A program made the translations under genes and the position numbers. Positions 17,086 to 25,865 of a stretch of DNA of 64,000 nt are shown one piece after another (position 1 is the first letter of the stretch; the number at the start of each line of letters is the position of its first letter). This stretch comes from Streptomyces canus (lineage in GTDB: Bacteria > Actinomycetota > Actinomycetes > Streptomycetales > Streptomycetaceae), in assembly GCF_041435015.1 (NCBI RefSeq), contig NZ_CP107989.1, positions 7,998,001-8,062,000 on the forward strand. The letters run 5' to 3'. A model generated the notes under the pieces. It saw nothing but the letters and a program-made list of their open reading frames with translations, made no database searches and was not told the origin of the DNA.

Positions 17086-17868
17086 ATGACCACCGACGCG
17101 TCCGACGACTGGAAGCTGTGGCACGAGCACCGCGTCGAAGCGGTGTCCGAGCCCTATGGGCCGCTCGCCCTCATCGGCACTCACTGGTTGGACGACCATC
17201 CGGACGGCCGACTCCCAAGTCTCCCCGGTACCTGGGCTCTCGCGGACGACGCCGTCGTGCTGACCGCAACCGGGGCGGACGGCCTGACCGTCGACGGGCG
17301 GCCCTTCGACGGCGAGGTACGGCTGAGCGCCGACCCCGGTCCGGCCGAGACCGCCCGGGTGGCGTACGGCGAGCGCAGACTGGTCGTGCTGGTGCGCGAA
17401 GGCGTGTGGGGCGTACGGGACTTCGACCCCGCAGCCCCGGCCCGGCGGGCGTTCCGCGGCATCGAGGCCACACCGTACGATCCGCGCTGGTCGGTGCCGG
17501 GGCGCTTCACGCCGTACGACGCGCGGCGGACCGTTCGTGTGCCGAACGCGGACGGGGTCGAGCGCGGGCTCGGGCTCGGCGGCGAAGTGGCGTTCATGCT
17601 CGACGGACAGGAACTGACACTGAAGGCCGCGGTCCGGGACGACGGCTCGCTGTGGGCGGTTTTCGGCGATACGACGAGCGGGGACGGCAGCTACCGGTTC
17701 CGGTTCCTGTACCCCTCCGCACCGGACGCCGAAGGACGTACGACGGTCGACTTCAACCGGGCGCTGCTGCCGCCCTGCGCCTTCGCCGACCACTTCATCT
17801 GTCCGTTCCCGCCGCCTGGGAACACTCTGGGTGTCGCCGTCGCGGCGGGGGAGCGCGACGTGATCTGA
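17086..17868 (+). CDS. DUF1684-domain protein
   Basis: 260 residues, 4 bases after the monooxygenase. Recognisable DUF1684 features are the C-terminal TVDFNRALLPPCAFADHFICPFPPPGNTLGVAVAAGE motif with Cys pair and Asp-Phe-Asn-Arg, and the upstream VRVPNADGVERGLGLGGEVAF. No signal peptide. The family has no established biochemical role and often lies beside transporter or oxidoreductase genes. As the last gene of the operon it probably serves the same catabolic route. Confidence 0.8.
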   Translation: MTTDASDDWKLWHEHRVEAVSEPYGPLALIGTHWLDDHPDGRLPSLPGTWALADDAVVLTATGADGLTVDGRPFDGEVRLSADPGPAETARVAYGERRLVVLVREGVWGVRDFDPAAPARRAFRGIEATPYDPRWSVPGRFTPYDARRTVRVPNADGVERGLGLGGEVAFMLDGQELTLKAAVRDDGSLWAVFGDTTSGDGSYRFRFLYPSAPDAEGRTTVDFNRALLPPCAFADHFICPFPPPGNTLGVAVAAGERDVI

Positions 17869-18078
17869 AGGATGAACGTTCCCTCTCGATCGCAAAGGTG
17901 TTTCAAAGGTTGCGGCTGAAAGGCGCCCTTGCGGCGACCGGTCGTTCGGCCGAATACTCCCCCTCAGCGCTTGTCAGGGGCACGGCGTGTTCGAAATCCG
18001 GACGGCCGGACCGCTGACTGCGCCTCACGGGCCCCGACCCCACGCGGGCCCCCGACTTCCCCTGGGAGGGAACGAAAC

Positions 18079-18987
18079 GTGAGGATCAAGCGCACCACCC
18101 CCCGCAGTGGCATTGCGAGACGGACGCGGCTGATCGCCGGTACCACCGGCCTCGTGGCCGCGGCCGCCATCGCGGTCCCCAGCGCGAACGCGACCGCTGC
18201 GACCCCGTTCAGCACCGCCGAACTCAAGAGCGCCAGTAGCTCGGTACTCAAGGCCGACATCCCGGGCACCGCCTGGGCCGTCGACAGCAAGACCAACCGT
18301 GTGGTCGTCACCGCGGACAGCACGGTCTCGCAGGCCGAGATCGCCAAGATCAAGCAGCAGGCGGGCAGCAACGCCGACGCGCTCACGATCAAGCGGACTC
18401 CGGGCAAGTTCAACAAGCTGATCTCCGGCGGCGACGCCATCTATGCGAGTAGCTGGCGCTGCTCCCTCGGCTTCAACGTCCGCAGCGGCAGCACCTACTA
18501 CTTCCTGACCGCCGGTCACTGCACCGACGGCGCGGGCACCTGGTGGTCGAACTCCGCGCACACGACCACGCTCGGTTCGACGGCCGGGTCCAGCTTCCCG
18601 ACCAACGACTACGGCCTCGTCCGCTACTCGTCCAGCTACCCGACCTCGTCGATCTCCGGCACCGTCGGCAGCGTCGACATCACCAGCGCCGCCACCCCGA
18701 GCGTGGGCACCACGGTCAACCGCCGCGGTTCCACCACCGGCATCCACAGCGGGCGGGTCACCGCGCTCAACGCGACCGTCAACTACGGCGGCGGTGACGT
18801 CGTCTACGGCATGATCCAGACCACGGTCTGCGCCGAGCCCGGCGACTCCGGCGGCCCGCTGTACGGCAGCAACGGCGTCGCCTACGGTCTGACCTCCGGC
18901 GGCAGCGGCAACTGCTCCTCCGGCGGCACGACCTTCTTCCAGCCGGTCACCGAGGCCCTGAGCGCGTACGGCGTCAGCGTCTTCTAG
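18079..18987 (+). CDS. Secreted streptogrisin-type serine protease (S1, short pro-region)
   Basis: 302 residues from a GTG with GGGAGGG 8 bases upstream. Twin-arginine-like N-terminus ([19 protein letters not shown]) and signal peptide to about residue 40, then a short pro-peptide of about 75 residues, then an alpha-lytic/streptogrisin A/B-like domain starting near ISGGDAIYA. Catalytic triad: His in LTAGHC, Asp in TNDYGLVRY, Ser in [11 protein letters not shown]. Paired Cys residues (WRCSLG / [12 protein letters not shown] / GNCSSGG) match the two conserved disulfides. It is exported and self-processed. A paralogue with a longer pro-region lies at 21134. Confidence 0.93.
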   Translation: MRIKRTTPRSGIARRTRLIAGTTGLVAAAAIAVPSANATAATPFSTAELKSASSSVLKADIPGTAWAVDSKTNRVVVTADSTVSQAEIAKIKQQAGSNADALTIKRTPGKFNKLISGGDAIYASSWRCSLGFNVRSGSTYYFLTAGHCTDGAGTWWSNSAHTTTLGSTAGSSFPTNDYGLVRYSSSYPTSSISGTVGSVDITSAATPSVGTTVNRRGSTTGIHSGRVTALNATVNYGGGDVVYGMIQTTVCAEPGDSGGPLYGSNGVAYGLTSGGSGNCSSGGTTFFQPVTEALSAYGVSVF

Positions 18988-19024
18988 GCCCGCAACGGCC
19001 CGCATCGCAACCGGCACCTGGTGG

Positions 19025-19053
19025 ACCCCCGTACGCATCTGCCGTACGGGGGT
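19025..19053. terminator. Bidirectional hairpin terminator
   Basis: Perfect 11-bp inverted repeat (19025-19035 / 19043-19053) with a 7-base loop, between the convergent protease and hydrolase genes. Confidence 0.88.
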
Positions 19054-19062
19054 TCGCCGTGA

Positions 19063-19962
19063 TCACGACGTGGTCTGTTTCGACGTGGTCCGTCTCGGCG
19101 GGGCGCAGAGCCAGTCCAGTACGGCCGGCAGGGCCTCCAGCGCGCCGAAATGGCCGGTGTCCTGCTGGAGGACGGGGCGGACGCGGGGGATGCGGTCCGC
19201 CAGCCACGTGAAGTGGCCGACCGGGGAGAACCTGTCCTGGGCGCCGTGCCACAGCAGCACGGGCCGGATGACGGCCGCCGGGTCGAAGCCCCAGTCGCTC
19301 AGCAGGGCGAGGTCGTCGTCGAGCCAGCCGTACGACGAACCGCGCAGCGCCTCCCGGTAGGCGCGCAGCAGCATCTCGCCGATCGCCGGGTCGGAGACGA
19401 TCCGCCGGTCGGAGTCCGTGAGCCCGTCGCGCAGGGAGACGAGCAACTGCGCGGGGTCGCGGCGGATGTCGGCGGCGCGGGCGGCGAGGCGGCCGGCGAA
19501 GGCGAGCGGGTCGGTGAGCGCCCGGGTGAACTCCTCGACGTGGGACTCGGCCATGCCGTCGAACCAGCTCAGGTCCCGCGCGTCCGGCGGAGCGGGGGAC
19601 GCCAGCACCGCCGCCCGCCGTACCCGGGAGGGCAGCAGCGCGGCACAGGCCAGGGCGTGCGGGGCACCGCCGGAGTGGCCGAGCACCGAGAAGCGGCCGA
19701 GCCCGAGGGCGCCGGCCAGCTCCGCCACGTCCCGGGCGGCGTCGGCCACACGGCGTCCGGGCAGACGGTCCGAATCGCCGTAGCCGGGGCGGTCGTAGGC
19801 GATGAACCGGATGTGCGGGCGCGCGGCGACGACGTCCCGGGGTACGACGCCGAGGCGGCAGCCCGGGGTGTCGTGCAGCAGTACCACCGGTGTGCCGTCC
19901 GGGTCGCCGTACTCCTCGACCGTCAGCCGGCGGCCGTCCTGCGTCCTGATGCCGTGGACCAC
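19063..19962 (-). CDS. Alpha/beta-hydrolase fold protein
   Basis: 299 residues starting at the GTG at 19962, chosen because GGAGG lies 6 bases upstream; an in-frame ATG at 20016 would sit 35 bp from the divergent slipin start without a ribosome site. Fold markers: VVLLHDTPGCRLG (oxyanion region), IAYDRPGYGDSD, nucleophile elbow LGHSGGAPHALA, late Asp in LLWHGAQDRFSP, catalytic His in DTGHFGALE. Cytoplasmic. Substrate unknown; the family includes proline iminopeptidase-like, haloalkane and ester hydrolases. Confidence 0.85.
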   Translation of the reverse strand: MVHGIRTQDGRRLTVEEYGDPDGTPVVLLHDTPGCRLGVVPRDVVAARPHIRFIAYDRPGYGDSDRLPGRRVADAARDVAELAGALGLGRFSVLGHSGGAPHALACAALLPSRVRRAAVLASPAPPDARDLSWFDGMAESHVEEFTRALTDPLAFAGRLAARAADIRRDPAQLLVSLRDGLTDSDRRIVSDPAIGEMLLRAYREALRGSSYGWLDDDLALLSDWGFDPAAVIRPVLLWHGAQDRFSPVGHFTWLADRIPRVRPVLQQDTGHFGALEALPAVLDWLCAPPRRTTSKQTTS

Positions 19963-20051
19963 CTGTGTCCTCCGTCTCCCCTTCGTGTACACAGCGGAGT
20001 TACCGTCGAAGTACACACCTTGAGCGCCTGGTTCGGACCCTGGGGGTCGCG

Positions 20052-20900
20052 ATGGTCGAGGAGCTGGTGGCGGCGGGCGTGACGCTCGTGTCCGCCGGAG
20101 CGGTGTACGTGATGGCGGCCGCGCGGGTCGTCAAGCAGTATGAACGGGGCGTGGTGTTCCGCCTCGGAAAGCTCCGGCCGGAGGTGCGCGGGCCGGGGTT
20201 CACGATGATCGTTCCGGGCGTGGACAAGCTCCGGAAGGTCAACATGCAGATCGTGACGATGCCGGTGCCCGGGCAGGAGGGCATCACCCGGGACAACGTC
20301 ACGGTGCGGGTGGACGCCGTCGTCTACTTCAAGGTGACCTCGCCGGCCGAGGCGGTCGTCCGGGTCGAGGACTACCGGTTCGCGGTCGCGCAGATGGCGC
20401 AGACCTCGCTGCGGTCGATCATCGGCAAGAGCGAGCTGGACGATCTGCTGTCCAATCGCGAAAAGCTCAACCAGGGGCTGGAGTTGATGATCGACAGCCC
20501 GGCGGTGGAGTGGGGCGTCACGATCGACCGGGTCGAGATCAAGGACGTCTCGCTGCCCGAGACCATGAAGCGGTCCATGGCCCGGCAGGCCGAGGCGGAC
20601 CGGGAGCGGCGGGCCCGGGTCATCAACGCGGACGCGGAGCTCCAGGCGTCGAAGAAGCTGGCCGAGGCGGCCAAGGAGATGTCCGAGCAGCCTGCCGCGC
20701 TGCAACTGCGGTTGCTGCAGACGGTGGTGGCGGTGGCGGCGGAGAAGAACTCGACGCTGGTGCTGCCGTTTCCCGTGGAGCTGCTGCGGTTTCTGGAGCG
20801 GGCGGCGCCGACGCCGCAGCAACCGCTGCAGGAGCAACGTCCGTCTCTGGAGCCCCGACTGGATTCGGATCCTGGAGGGTCGAATTCAGGACAGGACTAG
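20052..20900 (+). CDS. Slipin (stomatin-like SPFH/band-7 protein)
   Basis: 282 residues: one N-terminal membrane helix ([18 protein letters not shown]), an SPFH domain (VVKQYERGVVFRLGKLRPEVRGPGF, DNVTVRVDAVVYFKV), a helical segment rich in Ala/Glu/Lys (RQAEADRERRARVINADAELQASKKLAEAAKEM) and a short Pro/Gln tail. Such proteins oligomerise on the inner membrane and organise membrane protein quality control. Many bacterial slipins sit beside an NfeD-type protease gene; none is seen here, so this is an orphan slipin. Confidence 0.9.
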   Translation: MVEELVAAGVTLVSAGAVYVMAAARVVKQYERGVVFRLGKLRPEVRGPGFTMIVPGVDKLRKVNMQIVTMPVPGQEGITRDNVTVRVDAVVYFKVTSPAEAVVRVEDYRFAVAQMAQTSLRSIIGKSELDDLLSNREKLNQGLELMIDSPAVEWGVTIDRVEIKDVSLPETMKRSMARQAEADRERRARVINADAELQASKKLAEAAKEMSEQPAALQLRLLQTVVAVAAEKNSTLVLPFPVELLRFLERAAPTPQQPLQEQRPSLEPRLDSDPGGSNSGQD

Positions 20901-21133
20901 ACCTCACGGGCTGATGGGGTGTTACTCGCTCGTAGTGTTTGCAGCGTGAATGGCCTGGGGTGACCGTGGACTGTCAAAAATGTCAGAGGCGCGCAACCGC
21001 GTTCTACGCGCGTCCGGAAGTCACCCTTGTGCGCTCCCTGTGGGGTTCGGAAGAGTAAGGGCTCGTCAACCAGCCTTCCGGCCCGTGAGGTCCCCACAAT
21101 CTCCCGGGCCGACCCCCCACAGGAGGACGCGAG

Positions 21134-22216
21134 TTGAAGCATCGACGCATACCCAGGCGCCGGATCGTCGTGGCAGGTGCGGGCATCACCGCACTGGTCG
21201 CCGCGGGTGTCACCTTGCAGACTGCGAACGCCAGCGAGACGCCGGCCACGCCGGAAGTCAAGACCCTCTCGGCCCTCGCGGCCGGAAAGCTCGCCTCGAC
21301 GCTCGGGGCGGATCTCGGCGCGGACGCGGCCGGGACGTTCTACGACGCGAAGACCAAGAGTCTCGTGGTGAACGTGCTCGACGAGGACGCGGCACGGACC
21401 GTGTCGGCGGCCGGGGCCTCGGCGAGAATCGTCTCGAACTCTCTCGCCGAGCTGAAGAGCGCGCGGACGACGCTGTCGAGCGACGCGACCATCCCCGGGA
21501 CGTCCTGGGTGACCGACCCCACCACCAACAAGGTCGTCGTCACCGCCGACCGCACGGTCTCCGCCGCCGAATGGACCAAGCTCACCAAGGTGGTCGACGG
21601 GCTGGGCCCGGTGGCCGAACTCCAGCGCAGCAAGGGGGAGTTCAAGCCCTTCATCGCGGGTGGTGACGCGATCAGCGGATCCGGCGGGCGGTGCTCGCTG
21701 GGATTCAACGTGGTCAAGGGCGGGGAGCCGTTCTTCCTCACCGCCGGGCACTGCACCGAGGCGATCTCGACGTGGTCGGACTCGAGCGGAAAAGAGGTCG
21801 GCACCAACTCGCTGTCCAGCTTCCCGGACAACGACTACGGGCTGGTGAAGTACACGGCGGAGGTCGATCACCCCAGCGAGGTGAACCTCTACAACGGGTC
21901 CGCGCAGGCGATCACGGGGGCGGCGGCCGCGACCGTCGGTCAGTCGGTGACGCGCAGCGGGTCCACGACCCAGGTGCACTCCGGAAAGGTCACCGGGCTG
22001 GACGCGACGGTGAACTACGGCAATGGCGACATCGTGAACGGGCTGATCCAGACCGACGTGTGCGCGGAGCCCGGGGACAGCGGAGGCTCGCTGTTCTCCG
22101 GGAGCAGTGCGATCGGGCTGACGTCCGGTGGCAGTGGTGACTGCACCTCCGGCGGGGAGACGTTCTTCCAGCCGGTGACAGAGGCGCTGTCGGCGACCGG
22201 GGCGTCGATCGGCTGA
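21134..22216 (+). CDS. Secreted streptogrisin-type serine protease (S1, long pro-region)
   Basis: 360 residues from a TTG start with a perfect AGGAGG ribosome site ending 8 bases upstream. A signal peptide ([21 protein letters not shown]) is followed by a pro-domain of about 140 residues that shares the [15 protein letters not shown] element with the paralogue at 18079. The mature domain starts near [12 protein letters not shown]. Catalytic residues: His in LTAGHC, Asp in DNDYGLVKY, Ser in [10 protein letters not shown]. The two disulfides are conserved. The double copy around a hydrolase and slipin suggests an old tandem duplication. Confidence 0.93.
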   Translation: MKHRRIPRRRIVVAGAGITALVAAGVTLQTANASETPATPEVKTLSALAAGKLASTLGADLGADAAGTFYDAKTKSLVVNVLDEDAARTVSAAGASARIVSNSLAELKSARTTLSSDATIPGTSWVTDPTTNKVVVTADRTVSAAEWTKLTKVVDGLGPVAELQRSKGEFKPFIAGGDAISGSGGRCSLGFNVVKGGEPFFLTAGHCTEAISTWSDSSGKEVGTNSLSSFPDNDYGLVKYTAEVDHPSEVNLYNGSAQAITGAAAATVGQSVTRSGSTTQVHSGKVTGLDATVNYGNGDIVNGLIQTDVCAEPGDSGGSLFSGSSAIGLTSGGSGDCTSGGETFFQPVTEALSATGASIG

Positions 22217-22237
22217 CGTTCGTTTCGGTGGTGAGTG

Positions 22238-22268
22238 GAGTCCCGTCCCCTCTTTGGGGGCGGGACTC
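22238..22268 (+). terminator. Hairpin terminator after protease gene
   Basis: GAGTCCCG-t-CCCC pairs with GGGGCGGGACTC across a 6-base TCTTTG loop, 22 bases past the stop. Confidence 0.85.
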
Positions 22269-22354
22269 TCGCGTTTCGCGGAGGCCGCGACGTCAAACGC
22301 CGCAATCCGGGTCCGAATAGCTGTTTCCGCAGGTGAGAGGTGATTCGACCCTCG

Positions 22355-22370
22355 TCGTACACACGTTCGG
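22355..22370. promoter_or_regulatory. LexA (SOS) box candidate upstream of dnaE2
   Basis: TCGTAC-ACAC-GTTCGG matches the actinobacterial LexA operator TCGAAC-N4-GTTCGA at 10 of 12 fixed positions, including the full GTTCG half. It lies about 60 bases before the dnaE2 start, where a damage-inducible promoter is expected. Confidence 0.6.
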
Positions 22371-22430
22371 TTTTTGGTCTATGGTGGAGGTGAGGCGATA
22401 GGGAACTGATGTTCGACAGTGGAGGTGCGG

Positions 22431-25400
22431 ATGCCTGGCTTCACTCATCTGCACACCGTCTCCGGGTTCTCCCTGCGCTACGGCGCCTCGCACCCGGAGC
22501 GCCTCGCCGAGCGCGCCTCCGAGCGGGGGATGGACGCCCTCGCCCTCACCGACCGTGACACCCTCGCGGGTACGGTCCGGTTCGCCAAGGCCTGTGCGAG
22601 GGCGGGGGTGCGGCCGTTGTTCGGGGTGGGGCTGGCCGTGGAGGAGGCCCAGCCCGTACGACAGGAGCGGCGCCGTGCTCCCGTGCGCGGAGGTGCCTTC
22701 GTCGACGAGTCGGCTCCCCGTGTCACCTTTCTCGCCCGGGACGGTGCCCGCGGCTGGGCCGACCTGTGCCGGCTCGTCACGATGGCGCACTCGGACAAGG
22801 GTGAGCAGGGCACGCCGCTGCTGCCCCGGGCCGAGAACCGGGGGGACGGGCTGACCGTGCTGCTCGGACCCGCCTCCGATGTCGGCCGGGCCCTCGCCGT
22901 CGGCCGCCCCGACCGGGCCGCCCGGCTGCTCGTTCCCTGGCGGGAGACCTACGGTGACGCCCTGCGGCTCGAAGCCGTCTGGCACGGGCGGAAGGGCACG
23001 GGGCCGGGCTCCCTGCGGCTGGCCGCCCGTACGGTCGGCTTCGCCGCCGAGCAGCGGATCCGTCCCGTGCTCAGCAATGCCGTACGGTACGCCGACGCCG
23101 GCCTGGGCCCGGTCGCCGACGTCCTGGACTCGGCCCGCCGCCTTGTCCCCGTCGGCGCAGTCAAGGAACTGGACTCCGGCGAGGCCTGGCTCAAGGACGC
23201 GGGGGCCATGCTGGCGGCCGCCGAACGGATCGTCGAGGCCGCGGGCTTCCGGCGCGACATCGCCCACCGGCTGCTGGAGCAGACACAGGCGACGGCCGCC
23301 GAGTGCTTGGTCGACCCCGAGGACGACCTCGGGATCGGCACCGTCCACTTCCCCGAGCCGCACCTCGTCGGCGCGGGCCTCCGCACCGCCCAGCGGTCCC
23401 TGGCCTCGCGGGCGGCGGCCGGAATGGTGCTGAAGGGGTATGCGGGCAAGCCCGCGTACTGGGAGCGGATGCACGAGGAACTGGACATCATCGCTTACCA
23501 CGGATTCGCCTCCTACTTCCTGACGGTCGCTCAGGTCGTCGATGACGTGAGGGACATGGGCATCCGGGTTGCCGCTCGGGGCTCCGGCGCCGGTTCCCTG
23601 GTCAATCACCTTCTCGGGATCGCCCACGCCGATCCCGTCGAGCACGGGCTGCTGATGGAACGGTTCCTGTCCACCCGGCGGCTCGTTCTGCCCGACATCG
23701 ACATCGATGTGGAGTCCGCGCGCCGCCTCGAGGTCTACCGGGCGATCATCGGGCGGTTCGGGACCGAGCGGGTCGCCACCGTCGCGATGCCGGAGACGTA
23801 CCGGGTGCGGCACGCGATCCGGGACGTGGGGGCGGCCCTGTCCATGGACCCCGCCGACATCGACCGCATCGCCAAGTCCTTCCCGCACATCCGGGCGCGC
23901 GACGCCCGCGCGGCCCTGGAGGAACTGCCCGAACTCAAGGCGCTGGCAGAAGAGAAGCAGCGTCACGGCAGGTTGTGGGAGCTGGTCGAGGCCCTCGACG
24001 CTCTTCCCCGGGGGATCGCCATGCATCCGTGCGGGGTGCTGCTCTCCGACGCGACCCTGCTGCGCCGTACGCCGGTCATGCCGACCAGCGGCGAGGGGTT
24101 TCCCATGTCGCAGTTCGACAAGGAGGACGTCGAGGATCTCGGGCTGCTCAAGCTCGATGTGCTGGGCGTGCGGATGCAGTCGGCGATGGCGCACGCGGTC
24201 GCGGAGGTGGAGCGGGCGGCGGGGGAGCGGATCGACCTGGACGCCGTGCCGCCGGGCGACCCGGCGACGTATCGACTCATCCGGTCCACCGAGACGCTCG
24301 GGTGCTTCCAGATCGAGTCGCCGGGGCAGCGGGACCTGGTCGGCCGGTTGCAGCCGGCCACCTTCCACGATCTCGTCGTCGACATCTCGCTCTTCCGGCC
24401 CGGCCCGGTCGCCGCCGACATGGTGCGGCCGTTCATCGAGGCACGGCACGGGCGGGCGCCCGTCCGGTATCCGCACCGGGATCTGGAGCGGCCGCTGAAG
24501 GGGACGTACGGGGTCGTCGTCTTCCACGAGCAGATCATCGACATCGTCGACATCATGACCGGGTGCGGGCGCGGCGAGGCGGACCGGGTGCGGCGCGGGC
24601 TGTCCGACCCGGAGTCGCAGGGGCGGATCCGGTTCTGGTTCGCGCAGCACGCGGCGGCGAACGGATACAGCGCGGAAACGATTCAGCGTACCTGGGAGAT
24701 CATCGAGGCCTTCGGGTCGTACGGCTTCTGCAAGGCGCACGCGGTCGCCTTCGCCGTACCGACGTACCAGTCGGCGTGGCTGAAGGCGCACCACCCGGCG
24801 GCCTTCTACGCCGGGCTGCTCACGCACGACCCCGGGATGTATCCGAAGCGGCTGCTGCTGGCGGACGCGCGGCGGCGCGGGGTGCCGATCCTGCCGTTGG
24901 ACGTGAACGAGTCGGGGGTCGCCCATCGGATCGAACTGGTGTCTGAATCTCCTGCCGTGTGGGGACTTCGGCTGGCCCTCTCCGACGTGCACGGCATCAG
25001 CGAGGCCGAGGCGGCACGGATCGCCGAGGGACAGCCGTACGCCTCACTGCTGGACTTCTGGGGGCGGGCGCGTCCGAGCCGTCCGGTGGCTCAACGTCTC
25101 GCGCAAGTAGGGGCGTTGGATGCCTTCGGCGCCAACCGGCGTGATCTGCAACTGCACCTGACCGAGCTGCACCGGGGCGCTCGCGCGGGCCGTGGGGCCC
25201 AACTCCCCTTGTCCGGCGGCCGGAAGACTGCCTCGGTCGGACTGCCCGATCTCTCCTCCGTGGAGAAGCTCAGCGCCGAGCTGGGGGTGCTGTCGATGGA
25301 CGTCTCGCGCAATCTGATGGACGACCACCAGGAGTTCCTGACGGAGCTGGGCGTGGTCAGCGCGCGACGGCTGCGGGAGGCGCGGCACGGTGAGGCCGTA

Positions 25401-25865
25401 CTGGTCGCGGGGGCCAAGGCGGCCACTCAGACGCCGCCGATCCGGTCCGGCAAGCGGGTCATCTTCACCACCCTGGACGACGGCACCGGCCTGGTCGACC
25501 TCGCCTTCTTCGACGACTCCCACGACGCCTGCGCGCACACCGTCTTCCACTCCTGGCTGCTGCTGGTGCGCGGGGTGGTGCAGCGGCGCGGCCCGCGCAG
25601 CCTCAGCGTGGTGGGCGCGGCCGCCTGGAACCTCGCCGAACTGGTCGAGCTGCGGGACGGGGAAGGCCTCGACGCGGTGGCGGCACGGCTGGCGGAGCCG
25701 GTGCCGGTCGGGGCCGGTGACGCGGCCGAGGATCCGACCGGCGGCAGACGAATCCAAATGCCGACGGGATACGAACTGCATCCATGGGCCGATCTGCGAC
25801 CGGCGGGTCAAGAGCCTTCACAGATACGGAAGTTGTGGCACCAGAGCCCGGGGAGTGCGGGATGA
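22431..25865 (+). CDS. dnaE2: Error-prone DNA polymerase III alpha subunit
   Basis: 1144 residues from the ATG at 22431 (GGAGG 5 bases upstream). The N-terminal PHP domain starts FTHLHTVSGFSLRYG. The C-family palm contains PDIDIDVES near residue 420 (two catalytic Asp) and LLKLDVLG near 575 (third Asp). Then FGSYGFCKAHAVAFA, a tandem helix-hairpin region (VHGISEAEAARIAEGQPYASLLDFW) and an OB domain (GKRVIFTTLDDGTGLVDLAFFDD). The length and the missing C-terminal tau-binding part fit DnaE2 rather than replicative DnaE1. It takes part in translesion synthesis, usually with ImuA'/ImuB. A LexA-box-like site precedes it, and it is translationally coupled (ATGA) to the Y-family relative at 25862. 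Confidence 0.93.
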   Translation: MPGFTHLHTVSGFSLRYGASHPERLAERASERGMDALALTDRDTLAGTVRFAKACARAGVRPLFGVGLAVEEAQPVRQERRRAPVRGGAFVDESAPRVTFLARDGARGWADLCRLVTMAHSDKGEQGTPLLPRAENRGDGLTVLLGPASDVGRALAVGRPDRAARLLVPWRETYGDALRLEAVWHGRKGTGPGSLRLAARTVGFAAEQRIRPVLSNAVRYADAGLGPVADVLDSARRLVPVGAVKELDSGEAWLKDAGAMLAAAERIVEAAGFRRDIAHRLLEQTQATAAECLVDPEDDLGIGTVHFPEPHLVGAGLRTAQRSLASRAAAGMVLKGYAGKPAYWERMHEELDIIAYHGFASYFLTVAQVVDDVRDMGIRVAARGSGAGSLVNHLLGIAHADPVEHGLLMERFLSTRRLVLPDIDIDVESARRLEVYRAIIGRFGTERVATVAMPETYRVRHAIRDVGAALSMDPADIDRIAKSFPHIRARDARAALEELPELKALAEEKQRHGRLWELVEALDALPRGIAMHPCGVLLSDATLLRRTPVMPTSGEGFPMSQFDKEDVEDLGLLKLDVLGVRMQSAMAHAVAEVERAAGERIDLDAVPPGDPATYRLIRSTETLGCFQIESPGQRDLVGRLQPATFHDLVVDISLFRPGPVAADMVRPFIEARHGRAPVRYPHRDLERPLKGTYGVVVFHEQIIDIVDIMTGCGRGEADRVRRGLSDPESQGRIRFWFAQHAAANGYSAETIQRTWEIIEAFGSYGFCKAHAVAFAVPTYQSAWLKAHHPAAFYAGLLTHDPGMYPKRLLLADARRRGVPILPLDVNESGVAHRIELVSESPAVWGLRLALSDVHGISEAEAARIAEGQPYASLLDFWGRARPSRPVAQRLAQVGALDAFGANRRDLQLHLTELHRGARAGRGAQLPLSGGRKTASVGLPDLSSVEKLSAELGVLSMDVSRNLMDDHQEFLTELGVVSARRLREARHGEAVLVAGAKAATQTPPIRSGKRVIFTTLDDGTGLVDLAFFDDSHDACAHTVFHSWLLLVRGVVQRRGPRSLSVVGAAAWNLAELVELRDGEGLDAVAARLAEPVPVGAGDAAEDPTGGRRIQMPTGYELHPWADLRPAGQEPSQIRKLWHQSPGSAG

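Noticed and set aside
19963..20016. Longer start of the alpha/beta hydrolase
   Set aside because: GGAGG sits 6 bases before the GTG at 19962, whereas the ATG at 20016 lacks a ribosome site and crowds the divergent slipin promoter.
22293..24992. 899-codon minus-strand open frame
   Set aside because: Exact antisense of dnaE2, whose catalytic motifs are intact; no domains in the antisense product.
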